A stretch of DNA of 64,000 bases from Symbiodinium kawagutii (GCA_009767595.1 VSDK01022257.1:683726-747725); one strand, 5' to 3'; counted from the first letter of the stretch, positions 22,386 to 32,364 are shown. Program-made: numbers and translations. The notes: generated from the sequence alone by a model not told the origin.

Positions 22386-24180
22386 AAAAAATCGTTTATG
22401 CGCAATTTTGCTTTGCGCTTCCGTATTTTGTGTGACTAGTGCACATGGGTTCTGGTTATATTTCCATAAGCGACATTGAAGCGCGCGCGTGTTTGTCTTA
22501 ATACCAATGATGATCATAAACCGATAAGTAAAAGTGTGTAATTGCCGCAAAAAAAGAGGAAAAGGCAGCGGAAAACCAGTCCCGCAGCATGAGCCGAAGC
22601 GCGGGGCCACAAGTGCGCGCTGGAAAAAGCATCGCTGCTTCCCAGTGTCGTTTTGCGCTTCTGTAGCTGGTATGATAGTATCAGTTGCGCGCAGGGGTTG
22701 TCAATATTTTCAACAATGATAATAACATGTATGTGTTGTTTCTAATGCTAATGACGAATGGTAAACACGTAGGTCACCATGTGAGGCAAATTGTCATGAC
22801 ATTGCCACGCGTCTCGCGTTTTTCAATGAGCTTGATTCTGGTCAGATGCAAAGCTGATCAAAGCTGTTGTGTTCTTTTTTTGTATGTCTTGATACTAGAC
22901 TATGCATTTTGATATCATGAACAAAGTGCAGTGATTTAATTTCAGCTGAGCAACATCAGAATTCTAGTGGCATGATGTGTAACTTATGGATTTCATTCCA
23001 ATTGGAAGCCCTGGAAACAATATTATTTGCAACAAAGCCGTTCCCACGTTGTTTGCCATGGAAAAAACTTAAAAGCCGTAAAACCTTAATATTCTTCAAA
23101 ATGCAAGCAAATTTTTGTTTTTCTTGTTTTTTTCTTAATTTTCATGTTTTTTGTGAAAATTTTGTTGTTTTTCAATGATTTTTCACAATTTTTCAAACAA
23201 AAAAATGAGTTGTTTTCTTGTAATGGCATTGAACTTTCCTTAACATGTTGAGATCAAATGACCTTAATGTTTGTGAGGCATGTTAGCTTGTTCGGAACTT
23301 GTTCGGGCCTTGTTCGGGCTTGTTCGGGCCTTGTTCGGGCCTTGTTCGGGCTTGTTCGGGCTGGCTGTTTTTCAAACATTTTTGATGATTTTTTCAATAT
23401 TTTTGTTGCTTTTATCTTCAACATAAATAAAATCTATATTTTTTTCGGTGTGGAAGAGAAAACAAGGAACTCAGCAAATTTCAAGGACATGTGACATTTT
23501 AAGGTACAAATGTGTTATTTTCCTTTGTTTTTGTGGATTTTCCATGGAAGCAAAATATTTTCGACAAATTTGGATTGGTTTGTATCCAAATTCCAAAAAA
23601 ACATAAGAACCCAATTCAAAATTGAATTTACCACGGGTTTAGGCCGTGGTGCAACGTTCTGTAGCTGAAAATTATATGATCGCCCTGCATGTTTCAGAAA
23701 GAGACCAATCCTGGGCCCTGCAAACTTTTTTGTTGTGAGTCATCCTCGTAGCTGCCAGTTTTTGTCTTCGCTGAATATCTTTTTTGCTGCTGATGCATGA
23801 TCTATGTTTTTCAGTGATTGAGATGGCTCAGTCATTGTTGCTGCCTGCCACCAAGATGGCCAAGTTGAAGAGCAGGCATGGCGCAAATACTACGCAAAAT
23901 TTTAACTAATAGAAACAGAAACATTTTAACCAGACACAGACAATCATATACCGGCAAACCGAGCCTTTCTACACATAGCAAGGCTGATGAAAGCCACAAC
24001 ATCTTGCCAGAGCAAGTGAACTACAAACAACAAATTTTTTGATTCTTAAGATGGAATAATTTTTGTCCTGGATGCCATTACAAGCTTATGATTATGTGTA
24101 AGGAAAAAATGGCAGTACCAATTACGCAGCTATGGGGATTAGTGACTTGGCGTTGTCACATTATCTTGCAAACAGTTGGC
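22386..24180. other. AT-rich part of the nested insertion
   Basis: No gene is seen. A short tandem array of TTGTTCGGGC(C) units occupies about 23287-23363. T-rich stretches dominate 23090-23220. Confidence 0.6.
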
Positions 24181-24469
24181 GCTGGCATGCTGGAAAAGTA
24201 AATTTGTTTAATTGTTAACATGTTTGCTTTGTGCGTGGCTGTTTTGGACGCGCGTCCACTGGCGCGCGCTTGTTTGGAAGAACGCCTGCCCGCCCCACAC
24301 TTCTGGAATTGATGCGTGGCAGGCGCGCTTCCGTGGCGAAATGGAGCAGATGTTGGGAAGGAAATCTGGCCATGTGGAGTTGGAAGTAAAAGTGTGCCAA
24401 GTGCAAGCGTATTGGCAGTGTAAACCTGGACCGTGTGCAATGCCAACCTGTGTGGCGCAAAGGCTGGCC

Positions 24470-25600
24470 ACTGAACTGTGGGGAATTGAGCTGTGGCAGG
24501 CGTGCGAGCATTGGCTGTCAAAAACAGAAGGTTGAGAGTTGGAACGTGGCAGGCGCAGATGTGTGGCAGGAAGGCTGCCCGCCAAAAAGGTTGGGGAATT
24601 CTGCCGTTGCAATCGTCGGACGCAGTTGTGTGGCAGGAAGGCTGCCCATTTGCACTGGGACAAATTTTGCCTTGGCAGAGTTGGAACGTGGCAGGCGCAG
24701 TTGTGTGGCAGGAAGATCAGGAAGGCTGCCCAACTAAACGTTGAGGAATTGTGCCGTGGCAAGCGTCAGAAGCAGTGGTGTGGCAGGAAAGCTGCCGGCT
24801 TCAACTTTCGCGCCGTGTGGCAAGTGTTAGAAGCAGTTGCGTGGCAGGAAGCCTGCGCGCCTGATCTTTGGGAATTGTGCCATGGCAAGCGCGGGAACAT
24901 GGGCACTGAAGAACTGCAGGCCCTGCAATCGGAACATGGCAGGCGCAGTTGTGTGGCACGAAGGCTGCCCGCCTGAACGTTGAGGAATTGTGCCATGGCA
25001 AGCGTCGCAACCAGTTGTGTGGCAGGAAGGCTACCCGCCTGAGCATTGACCGTGGCAAGCGTCACAAGCGTCGCAAGCAGTTGTGTGGCAGGAAGCTTGC
25101 CCACCTGAACGTTGAGAATTGTGCCACCTGAACTTTGGGCGTGGCCAGTGCAGGAACATGGGCATTTAAAAACTGGAGGCATTGCATTTGGAACGTGGTA
25201 GGCGCAGAGGTGTGGCAGGAAGGCTGCCCACCTGAACATTGGGGAAGTTTGCCATGCCAACCGTAGGAGCATTGGGAGTCCAAACCTGGAGGCAATGCAA
25301 TTCGTGGCAGGCGCAGTTCTGAGGCAGGAAACCTTGGAACGCGGCAAGCGCACTTGTGCGGCAGGAAGGCCTCCCGTCGGGAATTCTGCTCTGGCAGGCG
25401 CAGGACCAATGGCAGTGAAAAACTGGAGGCTTTGTTGCAATTGGAACGTGGCAGGCGCAGTTCCTGTGGCAGGAAGGCTGCCGACCTGAACGTTGGGGAA
25501 ATATGCCGTGGCAAGCGCAGAACCATTGGCAGGGAAGACTTGGAACCACTGAGATTGGAATGTGGCAGGTGCAGTTGCGTTGCATGAAAGCTACCCATTT
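24470..25600 (+). repeat. Tandem array with 66-bp unit, open on both strands
   Basis: Units carry GTGTGGCAGGAAGGCTGCCC, then GCCTGAACGTTG, then TGGCAAGCGTCG. Two consecutive units around 24950-25081 are each exactly 66 bp; others vary in length. Because 66 is a multiple of three, long frames stay open on both strands (145 codons plus, 224 codons minus), but they are likely by-products of the repeat. Confidence 0.75.
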
Positions 25601-25684
25601 GAAACCGGACGCGCTTCAATTGGCCAATTTTTTCCTCTTGTTGAATTCCAATTGACAACATGTTTTCAAAGAATTCAATTTTCC

Positions 25685-25825
25685 CAGAAATATCAAGAAA
25701 ATGCGCATCACAAAAAATTTGATGCTGCTAGATTCATCTTTATCGCCAGATCATGGAAAGCAAATGGAATGTTGCAAACCAATCATTATCGCAAAAAACA
25801 ATTCAAAACCTGGAAGCCAGAGCTG
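25685..25825 (+). repeat. Direct repeat R2, copy 1
   Basis: It is similar to 26569-26705; both contain TTTGATGATGCCAGATT-like and CCAATCANTATCGCAAAAAA blocks in the same order. By eye identity is about 75-80 percent. Confidence 0.7.
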
Positions 25826-26568
25826 CTCCTGCCGGAGACACAGCCGCAAAAAGCAGCGGCGTGACAGACAGTTCCATGGCCGCCATGGGTGGCAGTGCGG
25901 CAAGCGCAGCCAACGAAAACAAAACGTCTCAAGAGCCAACTGTTGAGGCCACAAAGCTCAATCCACCAAAGAGAGAAAATCAAGCCGGTCAGGAGAAAAA
26001 AACATAGGAAGACAAGAAAAGGTAGTTGCAGCAGCAACAACGGCAGAAGAAAAGGAAAGAGACTTCCCAAAGAAAAAGGAGAAGAGCAGCCCAAAAAGAG
26101 AGCCAAGAAATAGATCCGTGAAAAGTTCGCGCTTGAAAACCAGCTAGTTGAAAGGCATCAATTCCCAAGCCTGTGGCTCCGAAAGAAAAAAAGAAGACAA
26201 AAAACAAACAAACAGAGAAGCGGAAAACGCATTAAGCAGCCGACAGCAAGACCGTGGCCCACAGCTTGGCCAGCAGCGCCTTGCTTCGGGGCCGCAGCAG
26301 GATGTGGGCGAGAGTTTGGTGCCTGAGTAGCCGTTAAGTTGGCCAAGTGTTTTTTTTCACATTGTGATATTCAAAAGAGGACGTGTTTTCTTGTGATTCC
26401 AGCTCTCTGTTGTTCATTGTTCAAAGTTCTCATATCAAGAACAGGTGCAGCTGAAGGATGCAGGTGATAATTTGGTGCATGGATGGCCTTTAAGTTGGCT
26501 ACTTGTTCTTTCATATAGTTCAATCTCAAACAAAGCACTTTTCATAGCGTTCCAAATCTTTGGTTTTT
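25826..26568. other. Purine-rich stretch between R2 repeats
   Basis: It contains short Lys/Arg-rich frames (25889-26113, ending KKRAKK) of the same kind as at 21120-22385. No recognisable gene. Confidence 0.5.
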
Positions 26569-26705
26569 CATATATCAACAAGATGAGCAAGCGGGAAGAG
26601 TTTGATGATGCCAGATTGATTTTTATCAGCAGATGTTGGAAATCCAGCAAAATGTTGGAAGCCAATCAATATCGCAAAAAAAACAACCAAAACCATCAAC
26701 GAATA
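26569..26705 (+). repeat. Direct repeat R2, copy 2
   Basis: Partner of 25685-25825. It ends about 20 bp before the right-hand AAACCAGC duplication, so it marks the 3' end of the insertion. Confidence 0.7.
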
Positions 26706-26725
26706 AGGACTAAGGAAATCCAACA

Positions 26726-26733
26726 AAACCAGC
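26726..26733. repeat. 8-bp duplication flanking the nested insertion, right copy
   Basis: AAACCAGC, identical to 19981-19988. The LINE ORF2 frame resumes directly after it. Confidence 0.8.
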
Positions 26734-29136
26734 ACCTTGACCACTTATGTTGACAACATTTCCATCACAGCTGCCTCTCCAATCGAAGTGCTTGACACGT
26801 TGCATATGTTGACTGAGTTTTGCCGATTCTTGGGAGTGATGGTGGACCCCAAGAAGACCTTTACGTGGTCCATTTCAGCAAGTGACAGAAAGCTTCTTCG
26901 ATCTCAGGGTGCTTTGGTGGAACGAGCTAAGAAGGACGAAGGTGCCCACATGCAGTTCAATGCTCAGCAGACCAATGCCTCCGTGATTGCCAAGTTGAAG
27001 GACCTTGACCAACTTTGGCCATCCCTTGCACAGAGTAAAGCACCATTGTCCCACAAGCAGCGGATTCTTACCACAGTTGCATGGCCACGTGCATTCTATG
27101 CTGCATCCACAGTGCACATCTCTGAGACACATATCACAGCCTTGAGGCGTGGAGCGATGAAGAGCTTGATGTTGGATAAGCAGGGTGCTAATCCCATGAT
27201 TCAGTTATCGTTGACTGGTGACCCCCTCCAGGACCCTGGTTTCTTTGTGTTGTGGGATTCAGTGATGCAACTTCGCAGACATGGGTGCCCTGAAGAGACA
27301 GCGGTTGTCCTTGACAGTACTGCTTGGGTACCAAATCGACAAAAGAAGCCAGGCCCTGTCGGTGTTTTGGCGGCCAGATTGTCCAACATTGGCATGCCCT
27401 ATCATGCTGGTACAAGTTTCCTTGACCATGATGCAGTTCCGTGTGACATTTTTGCTTTGCCGGTGCAAGAGCTGAAGCAAAGGTTGAAGCGAGCATGGTG
27501 CCGGACAGTTGGACATCAAGTTGAACATCGACATGATTTTGCTGGCATCCATAGGGTCGACACCAGTACCAGTAACAGGGAGTTTCCCGATATGACTGCA
27601 GAAGAATGTGGACTGCTGCGTGCCTTGAAGAATGGCACGGCTATCACCAACAACCTGTTGTACGCTTCGGGCCAATCAGACACCAAGACTTGTCGTTTTT
27701 GTGGGTTGAGCGATTCCTTGGTTCACCGACACTGGGAATGTGAGGCTACGGAACATTTGCGCAAGATGTTGCCTCCTGACATCCTCACAGAAATCCCAAG
27801 CTTGCCTGAATGCACACAAGCACGTGGGTGGTTTGTTGAACCCTCGTCCGTGACAGATTTCAAGCTCAGCCTGAGCCTCATTCCAGATAGTATTCATGCA
27901 CATGAGGTGCCAGCCTTTGCGTGGGACACCAATGTTTTGGATTTATTCACAGATGGCACTGGAGTAGGTCCAACTGTTCCTGCAGTTCGACTGGTAGCAT
28001 GGGCAGTGGTTTGTAGTGATTCTTCTGCATTCCCAGTGCAACGAGCTCAACCAGTGGCTCAAGGAGGAGTACCCGGTCAATGGCAAACAGTGCTGAGAGC
28101 GGAAGCCACCGCACTTTTGGCCGCTATCAGTTTTGCCTCCCGTCTTGGTAAACCCTGCCGAATTTGGTGTGACAATGATCTGGTGGTTAAGCGATGCCGT
28201 AAGATACAGCGTGGACAATTCCGCATCACAAGATTAATCACTGACCATGATCTTTGGGAGCAACTAGCCGAAATGCTGCGACGTTGTCCGTGTTCCGTTG
28301 AAATCATCAAGGTTGCTTCCCATCAAACAGTTGAGAACGCCTCTGACTTGGAAGCTTGGGTTTTTGCAGGTAATGATGCAGCCGATCGGGCTGCACGCCA
28401 TGCCATGCAGTGTTTGCCCTCCAGTGTACTGCAATCACAAGCAAGAGCTACTCGTGACACAAAACATACACGATACCTGCAACAGCATTGCCACAAACAT
28501 TTTGCAAGAGTAGGTACTTTTGCGGTTCACCATGTTAAACCTGACATCGACGAGGTTCCCCGGGAGCCAGCTATGTTGACTGCGGATGACCAGATAGTGG
28601 ACTTTTCAGCCATCGCTCGGGTGGCACACAACAGTGACGCGAAGCTGCAGTTTCCCGGTTTTGGCAAGTTTGTTTCCTGGTTGCATCATTTAGCTGCGAA
28701 CACTGCGGGACAGACGGTGCAATGGGTGACATGGTATGAACTCTTGTTTTCATTTCAGATGGGTACAGGGTTTAGATCGCTGACCAAGATTCATTCACAG
28801 GGCAAGTGGAAACCAACTGACTTGCATTCGGATTACAAGCTGCAACCTGAGTGTCATGCATTTTCACCGTATGTGCAACTGTTCATTCGACAAGTCTATC
28901 CAGATTGGTCAGTCAGTCACGTGAAACCTAGCTTTCATAAATTTCAGAAGTGGGCCATGTGCTTGGCTACTCGCATCAACCCTGCCGAAGCGATGAAAGT
29001 GCACGATTGGATGATTACAGAGCTGGGAGACCGCCAGGTGGTTAACCTGGCTCGTGATCTGGGCATGTTGCCGATGGCCACGACAGATGCTGCTGCTATC
29101 CCCCCGTGTGGGGGTCTTTTCAAGTATTTCAGATGA
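26734..29136 (+). CDS. LINE ORF2, C-terminal part: RT motif C, zinc patch, RNase H
   Basis: This continues ORF2 after the insertion. RT motif C is TYVDNISI (YVDN codons 26746-26757); the usual second Asp is Asn. It is followed by the LGVMVDPKKT block. A Cys/His cluster, CRFCGLSDSLVHRHWEC, starts at 27691. The RNase H domain has DLFTDGTG (Asp codon 27952), LRAEATAL (Glu, 28102), WCDNDL (Asp, 28171) and AGNDAADRAAR (final Asp, 28384), so all four acidic catalytic residues are present. The C-terminal 200 residues are unrecognised. The frame has no nonsense codon to TGA at 29134. Without the upstream part it has no natural start, so it cannot make a working RT in this copy unless the insertion is removed. 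Confidence 0.92.
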   Translation, partial: TLTTYVDNISITAASPIEVLDTLHMLTEFCRFLGVMVDPKKTFTWSISASDRKLLRSQGALVERAKKDEGAHMQFNAQQTNASVIAKLKDLDQLWPSLAQSKAPLSHKQRILTTVAWPRAFYAASTVHISETHITALRRGAMKSLMLDKQGANPMIQLSLTGDPLQDPGFFVLWDSVMQLRRHGCPEETAVVLDSTAWVPNRQKKPGPVGVLAARLSNIGMPYHAGTSFLDHDAVPCDIFALPVQELKQRLKRAWCRTVGHQVEHRHDFAGIHRVDTSTSNREFPDMTAEECGLLRALKNGTAITNNLLYASGQSDTKTCRFCGLSDSLVHRHWECEATEHLRKMLPPDILTEIPSLPECTQARGWFVEPSSVTDFKLSLSLIPDSIHAHEVPAFAWDTNVLDLFTDGTGVGPTVPAVRLVAWAVVCSDSSAFPVQRAQPVAQGGVPGQWQTVLRAEATALLAAISFASRLGKPCRIWCDNDLVVKRCRKIQRGQFRITRLITDHDLWEQLAEMLRRCPCSVEIIKVASHQTVENASDLEAWVFAGNDAADRAARHAMQCLPSSVLQSQARATRDTKHTRYLQQHCHKHFARVGTFAVHHVKPDIDEVPREPAMLTADDQIVDFSAIARVAHNSDAKLQFPGFGKFVSWLHHLAANTAGQTVQWVTWYELLFSFQMGTGFRSLTKIHSQGKWKPTDLHSDYKLQPECHAFSPYVQLFIRQVYPDWSVSHVKPSFHKFQKWAMCLATRINPAEAMKVHDWMITELGDRQVVNLARDLGMLPMATTDAAAIPPCGGLFKYFR

Positions 29137-29175
29137 TGTTCCTTTCATTCAGTCGTCCGCGTAGCTCACGACTGA
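29101..29175 (+). promoter_or_regulatory. 3'-terminal hairpins of the LINE
   Basis: Two inverted repeats lie at the end of the element: CCCCC-GTGT-GGGGG (29101-29114, within the last ORF2 codons), and TCAGTCGT with ACGACTGA (29149-29156 and 29168-29175, 11-base loop) in the 3' UTR. Stem-loops near LINE 3' ends are known recognition sites for the element's own RT; that role is inferred here. Confidence 0.55.
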
Positions 29176-29204
29176 TGCAGATCTCAAAAAGGTGTGCTCA
29201 AAAA

Positions 29205-29251
29205 GGTTGGTTGACAAGCATATTTTTCAAAGGGGTTGAAAGCACCAACCA
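29205..29251. repeat. LINE target-site duplication, right copy, and rest of the split family C repeat
   Basis: GGTTGGTTGACAA at 29205-29217 is followed by a tail ending GGGGTTGAAAGCACCAACC. Together with 12639-12696 this rebuilds a family C foldback like those at 52875-52934 and 61589-61649, so the LINE jumped into that repeat. Confidence 0.8.
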
Positions 29252-29385
29252 ATTATTGGTTTGCAGGGAAATAGAGTGGTTTATAACAGGGGCTGATAAC
29301 CAAAAATCATGGTTCAACTAGTAGGTAATTCAAGGTGATTGGCAGTAGGTAATCCAAGGCGACTGGCTGGTCCCATGCAGTTCAG

Positions 29386-29730
29386 GATGACCAGATCGTG
29401 CTGGCCGCCGCTATTCTACACGTTGCTACCATGGAGGCTGATGGCAACTGCCTTTACCACGCGTGTGGCATGCAGTTTGGCCTCGCTCATGACAAGCTCT
29501 GTGAGAGAAGTTGTCATCACGCGACTGCATTCCGGGGACTACAGCGCCTTTCTTCCAGACGATTCCGAAAGCTATTGCAGCTCGATGAGCCAGCTTGGCG
29601 CATGGGGGAGTGAGCTGGAGGCGCGAGCAATCGCAGACATGCTCAACCTCAACGCAGTTGCTCGCAACAATTACTTCGTTGCCATGGCGCAGCGGGTGCC
29701 GTGCCTCCTTGTCACAGGCACTCCGTGACT
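29386..29730 (+). pseudogene. OTU-family cysteine protease fragment with a frameshift
   Basis: After TTCAG (possible acceptor) the frame reads DDQIVLAAAILH, then MEADGNCLYHACG (DGNC codons 29440-29451), the OTU catalytic Asp-Gly-Asn-Cys box. The match then moves to the next frame at about 29500 and continues with VREVVITRLHSGDYSAFL and WGSELEARAIADML, the conserved WG..lE..AlA segment of OTU domains. OTU proteins remove ubiquitin from substrates. The one-base shift could be a mutation or an assembly error. The catalytic His is not seen. It lies 182 bp downstream of the LINE but belongs to the host sequence. Confidence 0.7.
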
Positions 29731-29734
29731 TGGA

Positions 29735-29850
29735 AATTGACAAGAGGCTAGACAACTTCGAGGCGAACGTCGAGACGCCGAGCGGAAAAACATTGAAGTT
29801 ACAAATATGGAAGCCACCATCAATTCTCTACGGAACATCATGTGCCAATT
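29735..29850 (+). CDS. Ubiquitin-like start (ETPSGKTLKL) after the OTU fragment
   Basis: A third frame reads RDLEIDKRLDNF and then EANVETPSGKTLKLQIW. The pattern V.T..GKT..L.I resembles the first two strands of ubiquitin. It follows the OTU segment closely and may be part of the same protein, but it is in another frame and the join is unproven. Only this short N-terminal portion is visible, so the call is tentative. Confidence 0.3.
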
Positions 29851-31393
29851 TGATTTCAACCGAGAAGATGTGTATTGAAACTTTCAATGGAATACTGGCT
29901 TTGTCAGTTATGCTTACATGTAATTATCCGTTCTTTTGGATTGAGGGCTTATACTTTGCAGATTTCTGGGCGCAATCAGTAAACCGTTGAAGTCCCGATG
30001 CCCTAGCCACATATCACTTCGTGATTGTGAACTTTTTTTTTGGATGATTTTTTTTGAGGTGATAAGTAGAGATCGGGGATCGGTCATAACCAACCAACAG
30101 CCATGAATGGTTCATAGTGATGTTCAAGAGAGGTTAATAGCCAACCAACAAAAGCTATCAATGATCAACTTAATTGAGTGTTGTTATGGGTCATGACCAA
30201 TTATCACCCTTGGTAAGTACCTAGGTAAGTACTTTATGGCCCTAATGACTAACAATGACCAATCATGACGTTGATAGTAGGAGAAAATAACCAACAAAAC
30301 TAGTGGATATACAAACTATATCGAGCTATGTCACAACTAAGTATAACAGCAGTGAAATTCATCACAAACAACTATTTTCATAACTCCAACTATAGTAGCT
30401 AGGCCATGACCAACTAACTATAAGACCAAGGGATATGGCTGTGGGTCAATTCACCATGTCTCCCTGGCGTACCATCATTAACCCAGCCAGTATTCCAATT
30501 ATTTTTGTTAGTGAACTTCTCCCCCATAAATTGCTGGTTAAAAAACTTGACCTTTCTCGCCATAAGACTTACCCTGCCCACAATTCGAGAATACATGGCC
30601 AGCAAAGCAAATTTAATCCTTAGAACCACTATAATTAAAACTTTTGCGCGCATTATTAACCACCGCAGAGGCAGCAGGCAGCCATGGGTACCAAGGGCTC
30701 CATTTTGGGTTGAGCCATAGCTAAGGATGGAAAGATGGTTCAAAGATGATTAAACAATGGTTAACCATCCTTATCCAAAGTCATAGGGGTTAAGCTGACG
30801 GTAAGATGAGGCGATTACCGAAAGGGAACTCTTGTTCAAATGATTGATCCATGAGGGTTCGATGATGTGTCAAAGATGTTGCCAATATAGGGAAAGAACA
30901 GCAGCTATGGACAGTATTAATTATGCAGAAAGACTGTTGGGGCACTTGCTGATCAATGAGCGTTGAGTGATTGTTTAACAAATTCTAGAAGAAGGCTTAA
31001 TGAGGATCAAATGATGCTTACTTGTAAATCCATTGATGTTGATGGTCAAATGATGCTTGCAGGCCAGTTGAATGATGGCTGTCAATGGCTATTATTCTGA
31101 TTGTGTTTGTTGGCTTCATTCACAGCAATCGTACTTCATGGTGGTTTAGTTATGGTCCATACATTGACTCAAAATTATCATTCACTCTGGTTGCCACCCA
31201 TGTAAGGCAACTAATGATATGAGGTACCGTCTTCGTGAACCACCCCTGATAGAATGATGCGGCCGGTTTTGCATCAAGGTCGCTCTGTACTACCGAGATC
31301 CAAAGTATCAAAAAACTGGTTGGGTGCATCCATCGAATCAGAACTATCCAATCATCCAACCATCCAATTTACCAGCCAATCCATTTACATCAA
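29851..31393. other. AT-rich noncoding stretch
   Basis: No gene is seen. A family B-like terminus (ATGGCTGTGGGTCAA, 30435) and a matching inverted end (TTGAGCCATAG, 30710) bracket about 285 bp, perhaps a foldback with an insertion. Confidence 0.45.
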
Positions 31394-31580
31394 CCTACCA
31401 ACCACGTCCACCGGTCCGGAAGGACCTCAGATATCCGGCACCGTTGGTGCCACAGCAGGTGGTCAGCAAAGCGCGAGAGGAGTTGTTGGCAGGACTCAGG
31501 GAGCCCACTTGGAAGGAGCTGCTCGCCGGACGCCGTGGCAGTTGGCTCTGCACCTCCAGCTGTGGAACCGTACCCAGCTG
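31394..31580 (+). CDS. Candidate exon (VVSKAREELLAGL)
   Basis: A GC-rich island carries a frame reading DLRYPAPLVPQQ, VVSKAREELLAGLREPTWKE and ELLAGRRGSWLC. Composition and the amphipathic helix-like segment look coding, and the AT-rich flanks do not. No family is recognised and splice sites are uncertain. Confidence 0.3.
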
Positions 31581-31737
31581 TGAGGATGTGAACTACATGT
31601 GTTTGCGCCATTAAAATGGAGGATGGTTGGTGATTTGACACAGGAAAACCATCTAATTAACCAACCTTATCATATCCAATCTTGACCAATCCTTACTGTA
31701 AATGAACTGCTGTTAATCCTTTGCGTTATTTCATTAA

Positions 31738-31776
31738 GGCCACGGATCGCAGTCGCAGAGCTGCCGAGAAAGCATG
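31738..31776 (+). CDS. Candidate short exon with GTGAGT donor
   Basis: The island encodes ATDRSRRAAEKA and runs into a perfect GTGAGT at 31777. It could join the candidate island at 31860-32230. Unidentified. Confidence 0.25.
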
Positions 31777-31859
31777 GTGAGTCGGGGGCCAACCCAGTGA
31801 GGCTCCGATTTTTGATCAGCGCCTCCTAAAGTTTCTGACGGTATGCTGACGAGTTAACG

Positions 31860-32230
31860 TCAATGGGAAGCACACCATGACACCAAGTCATCAGAAGAAA
31901 TCCATCTGGGTCAGCTTGGAACGAGGCCTTTGGAAGTTTGCCCAGTTCCCGATGAAACCGAGCCAAACTGTAGCGGGGCTTAAGGCCGCCGCCAATCTGG
32001 ACGAAGGCCGAGCGAGTCGCCTGTTCAGTTTGCTCGCTCGGGCGCGAGCCGTTTTCGCGCATGCTTCCTTCCCTTCCCTACAACCGTTCAGCCGCTACAG
32101 CGACCGAGAACCTATACGACCCCGAGCTCGCTTGGCGCTCACGTTGCTCACCTCGTCGCACTGACCTTGTGGAGATCCAACGCTGGGCACCCGAGATCGA
32201 AGTCAGCCAGCTGCCGAGATTACTTTGATT
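31860..32230 (+). CDS. Candidate exon island, unidentified
   Basis: This GC-rich segment has a 95-codon plus-strand frame (SIWVSLERGLWKF, then GLKAAANLDEGRASRLF) and a comparable 78-codon minus-strand frame. GAGATCNAAG words recur at 32170 and 32200. I cannot tell which strand is coding, or whether it is a gene or a GC-rich repeat. Confidence 0.25.
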
Positions 32231-32265
32231 TGGACCTGTTCAAGATCTTTTGGATCACAAGATTT

Positions 32266-32364
32266 GGTGGTTCTCAAAATAGGGGACCCCTAAATCATCC
32301 TCTATTAATCATTTATAATAATAAACCAAACATTTCTGGGATACCACCATTTTAAGAAACACCC
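32266..32364. repeat. Foldback family A element
   Basis: It has inverted termini: GGTGGTTCTCAAAATAGGGG on the left and a CCA...TTTTAAGAAACACCC end on the right. Other members by eye: 2391-2491, 33748-33867, 34655-34766, 37195-37295, 38459-38561, 42890-42996, 44468-44541, 46746-46848, 51102-51207, 58610-58684, 59491-59611 and 60201-60300. Half elements lie at 34950-34980 and 49699-49733. Confidence 0.75.

Larger units (their letters stand above)
19989..26725. mobile_element. 6.7-kb composite insertion inside the LINE reverse transcriptase
   Basis: This sequence separates RT motif B from RT motif C of the LINE and is flanked by AAACCAGC. Inside are a pair of about 155-bp direct repeats (20003-20163 and 20952-21108), a purine-rich Lys/Arg/Ala-coding region, an AT-rich middle, a 66-bp tandem array and a second pair of direct repeats (25685-25825 and 26569-26705). 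No transposase or RT was recognised, so it looks non-autonomous or is itself a nest of elements. An 8-bp duplication is typical of hAT and some other DNA transposons, but clear terminal inverted repeats were not seen. An intron is less likely because no placement within the 8-bp repeat gives usual splice ends. Confidence 0.75.
12697..29204 (+). mobile_element. Full-length DNMT-bearing LINE retrotransposon with nested insertion
   Basis: This non-LTR retrotransposon has an 84-bp 5' leader, ORF1 (12781-17376), ORF2 (17437-29136, interrupted) and a 68-bp 3' UTR, with an exact 13-bp target duplication on each side. Without the nested 6745 bp it would be about 9.8 kb. ORF2 has the APE-RT-RNase H order of APE-type LINEs. 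ORF1 is unusual in carrying a C5-cytosine methyltransferase; capture of such enzymes by dinoflagellate retrotransposons has been reported in the literature. ORF1 is undamaged and ORF2 has no nonsense codon outside the insertion and the 27-N gap, which suggests a young copy. There is no poly(A) tail; the 3' end is CTCAAAA. Confidence 0.93.

Noticed and set aside
23287-23363. CRISPR-like array of TTGTTCGGGC repeats
   Set aside because: The units are directly adjacent with no unique spacers; it is a simple minisatellite in eukaryotic DNA.
24766-25440. 224-codon minus-strand frame
   Set aside because: It lies in the 66-bp tandem array, is open on both strands, and has no recognisable domain.
19989-26733. 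The insertion as a spliced intron of ORF2
   Set aside because: No cut within the shared 8-bp repeat gives GT/GC/GA-AG ends, and the size and nested repeats fit a transposon better; not fully excluded.
30690-30720. A dinoflagellate spliced-leader sequence (CCATTTTGG match)
   Set aside because: Only about ten bases match the known leader; the rest and the SL RNA structure are absent.
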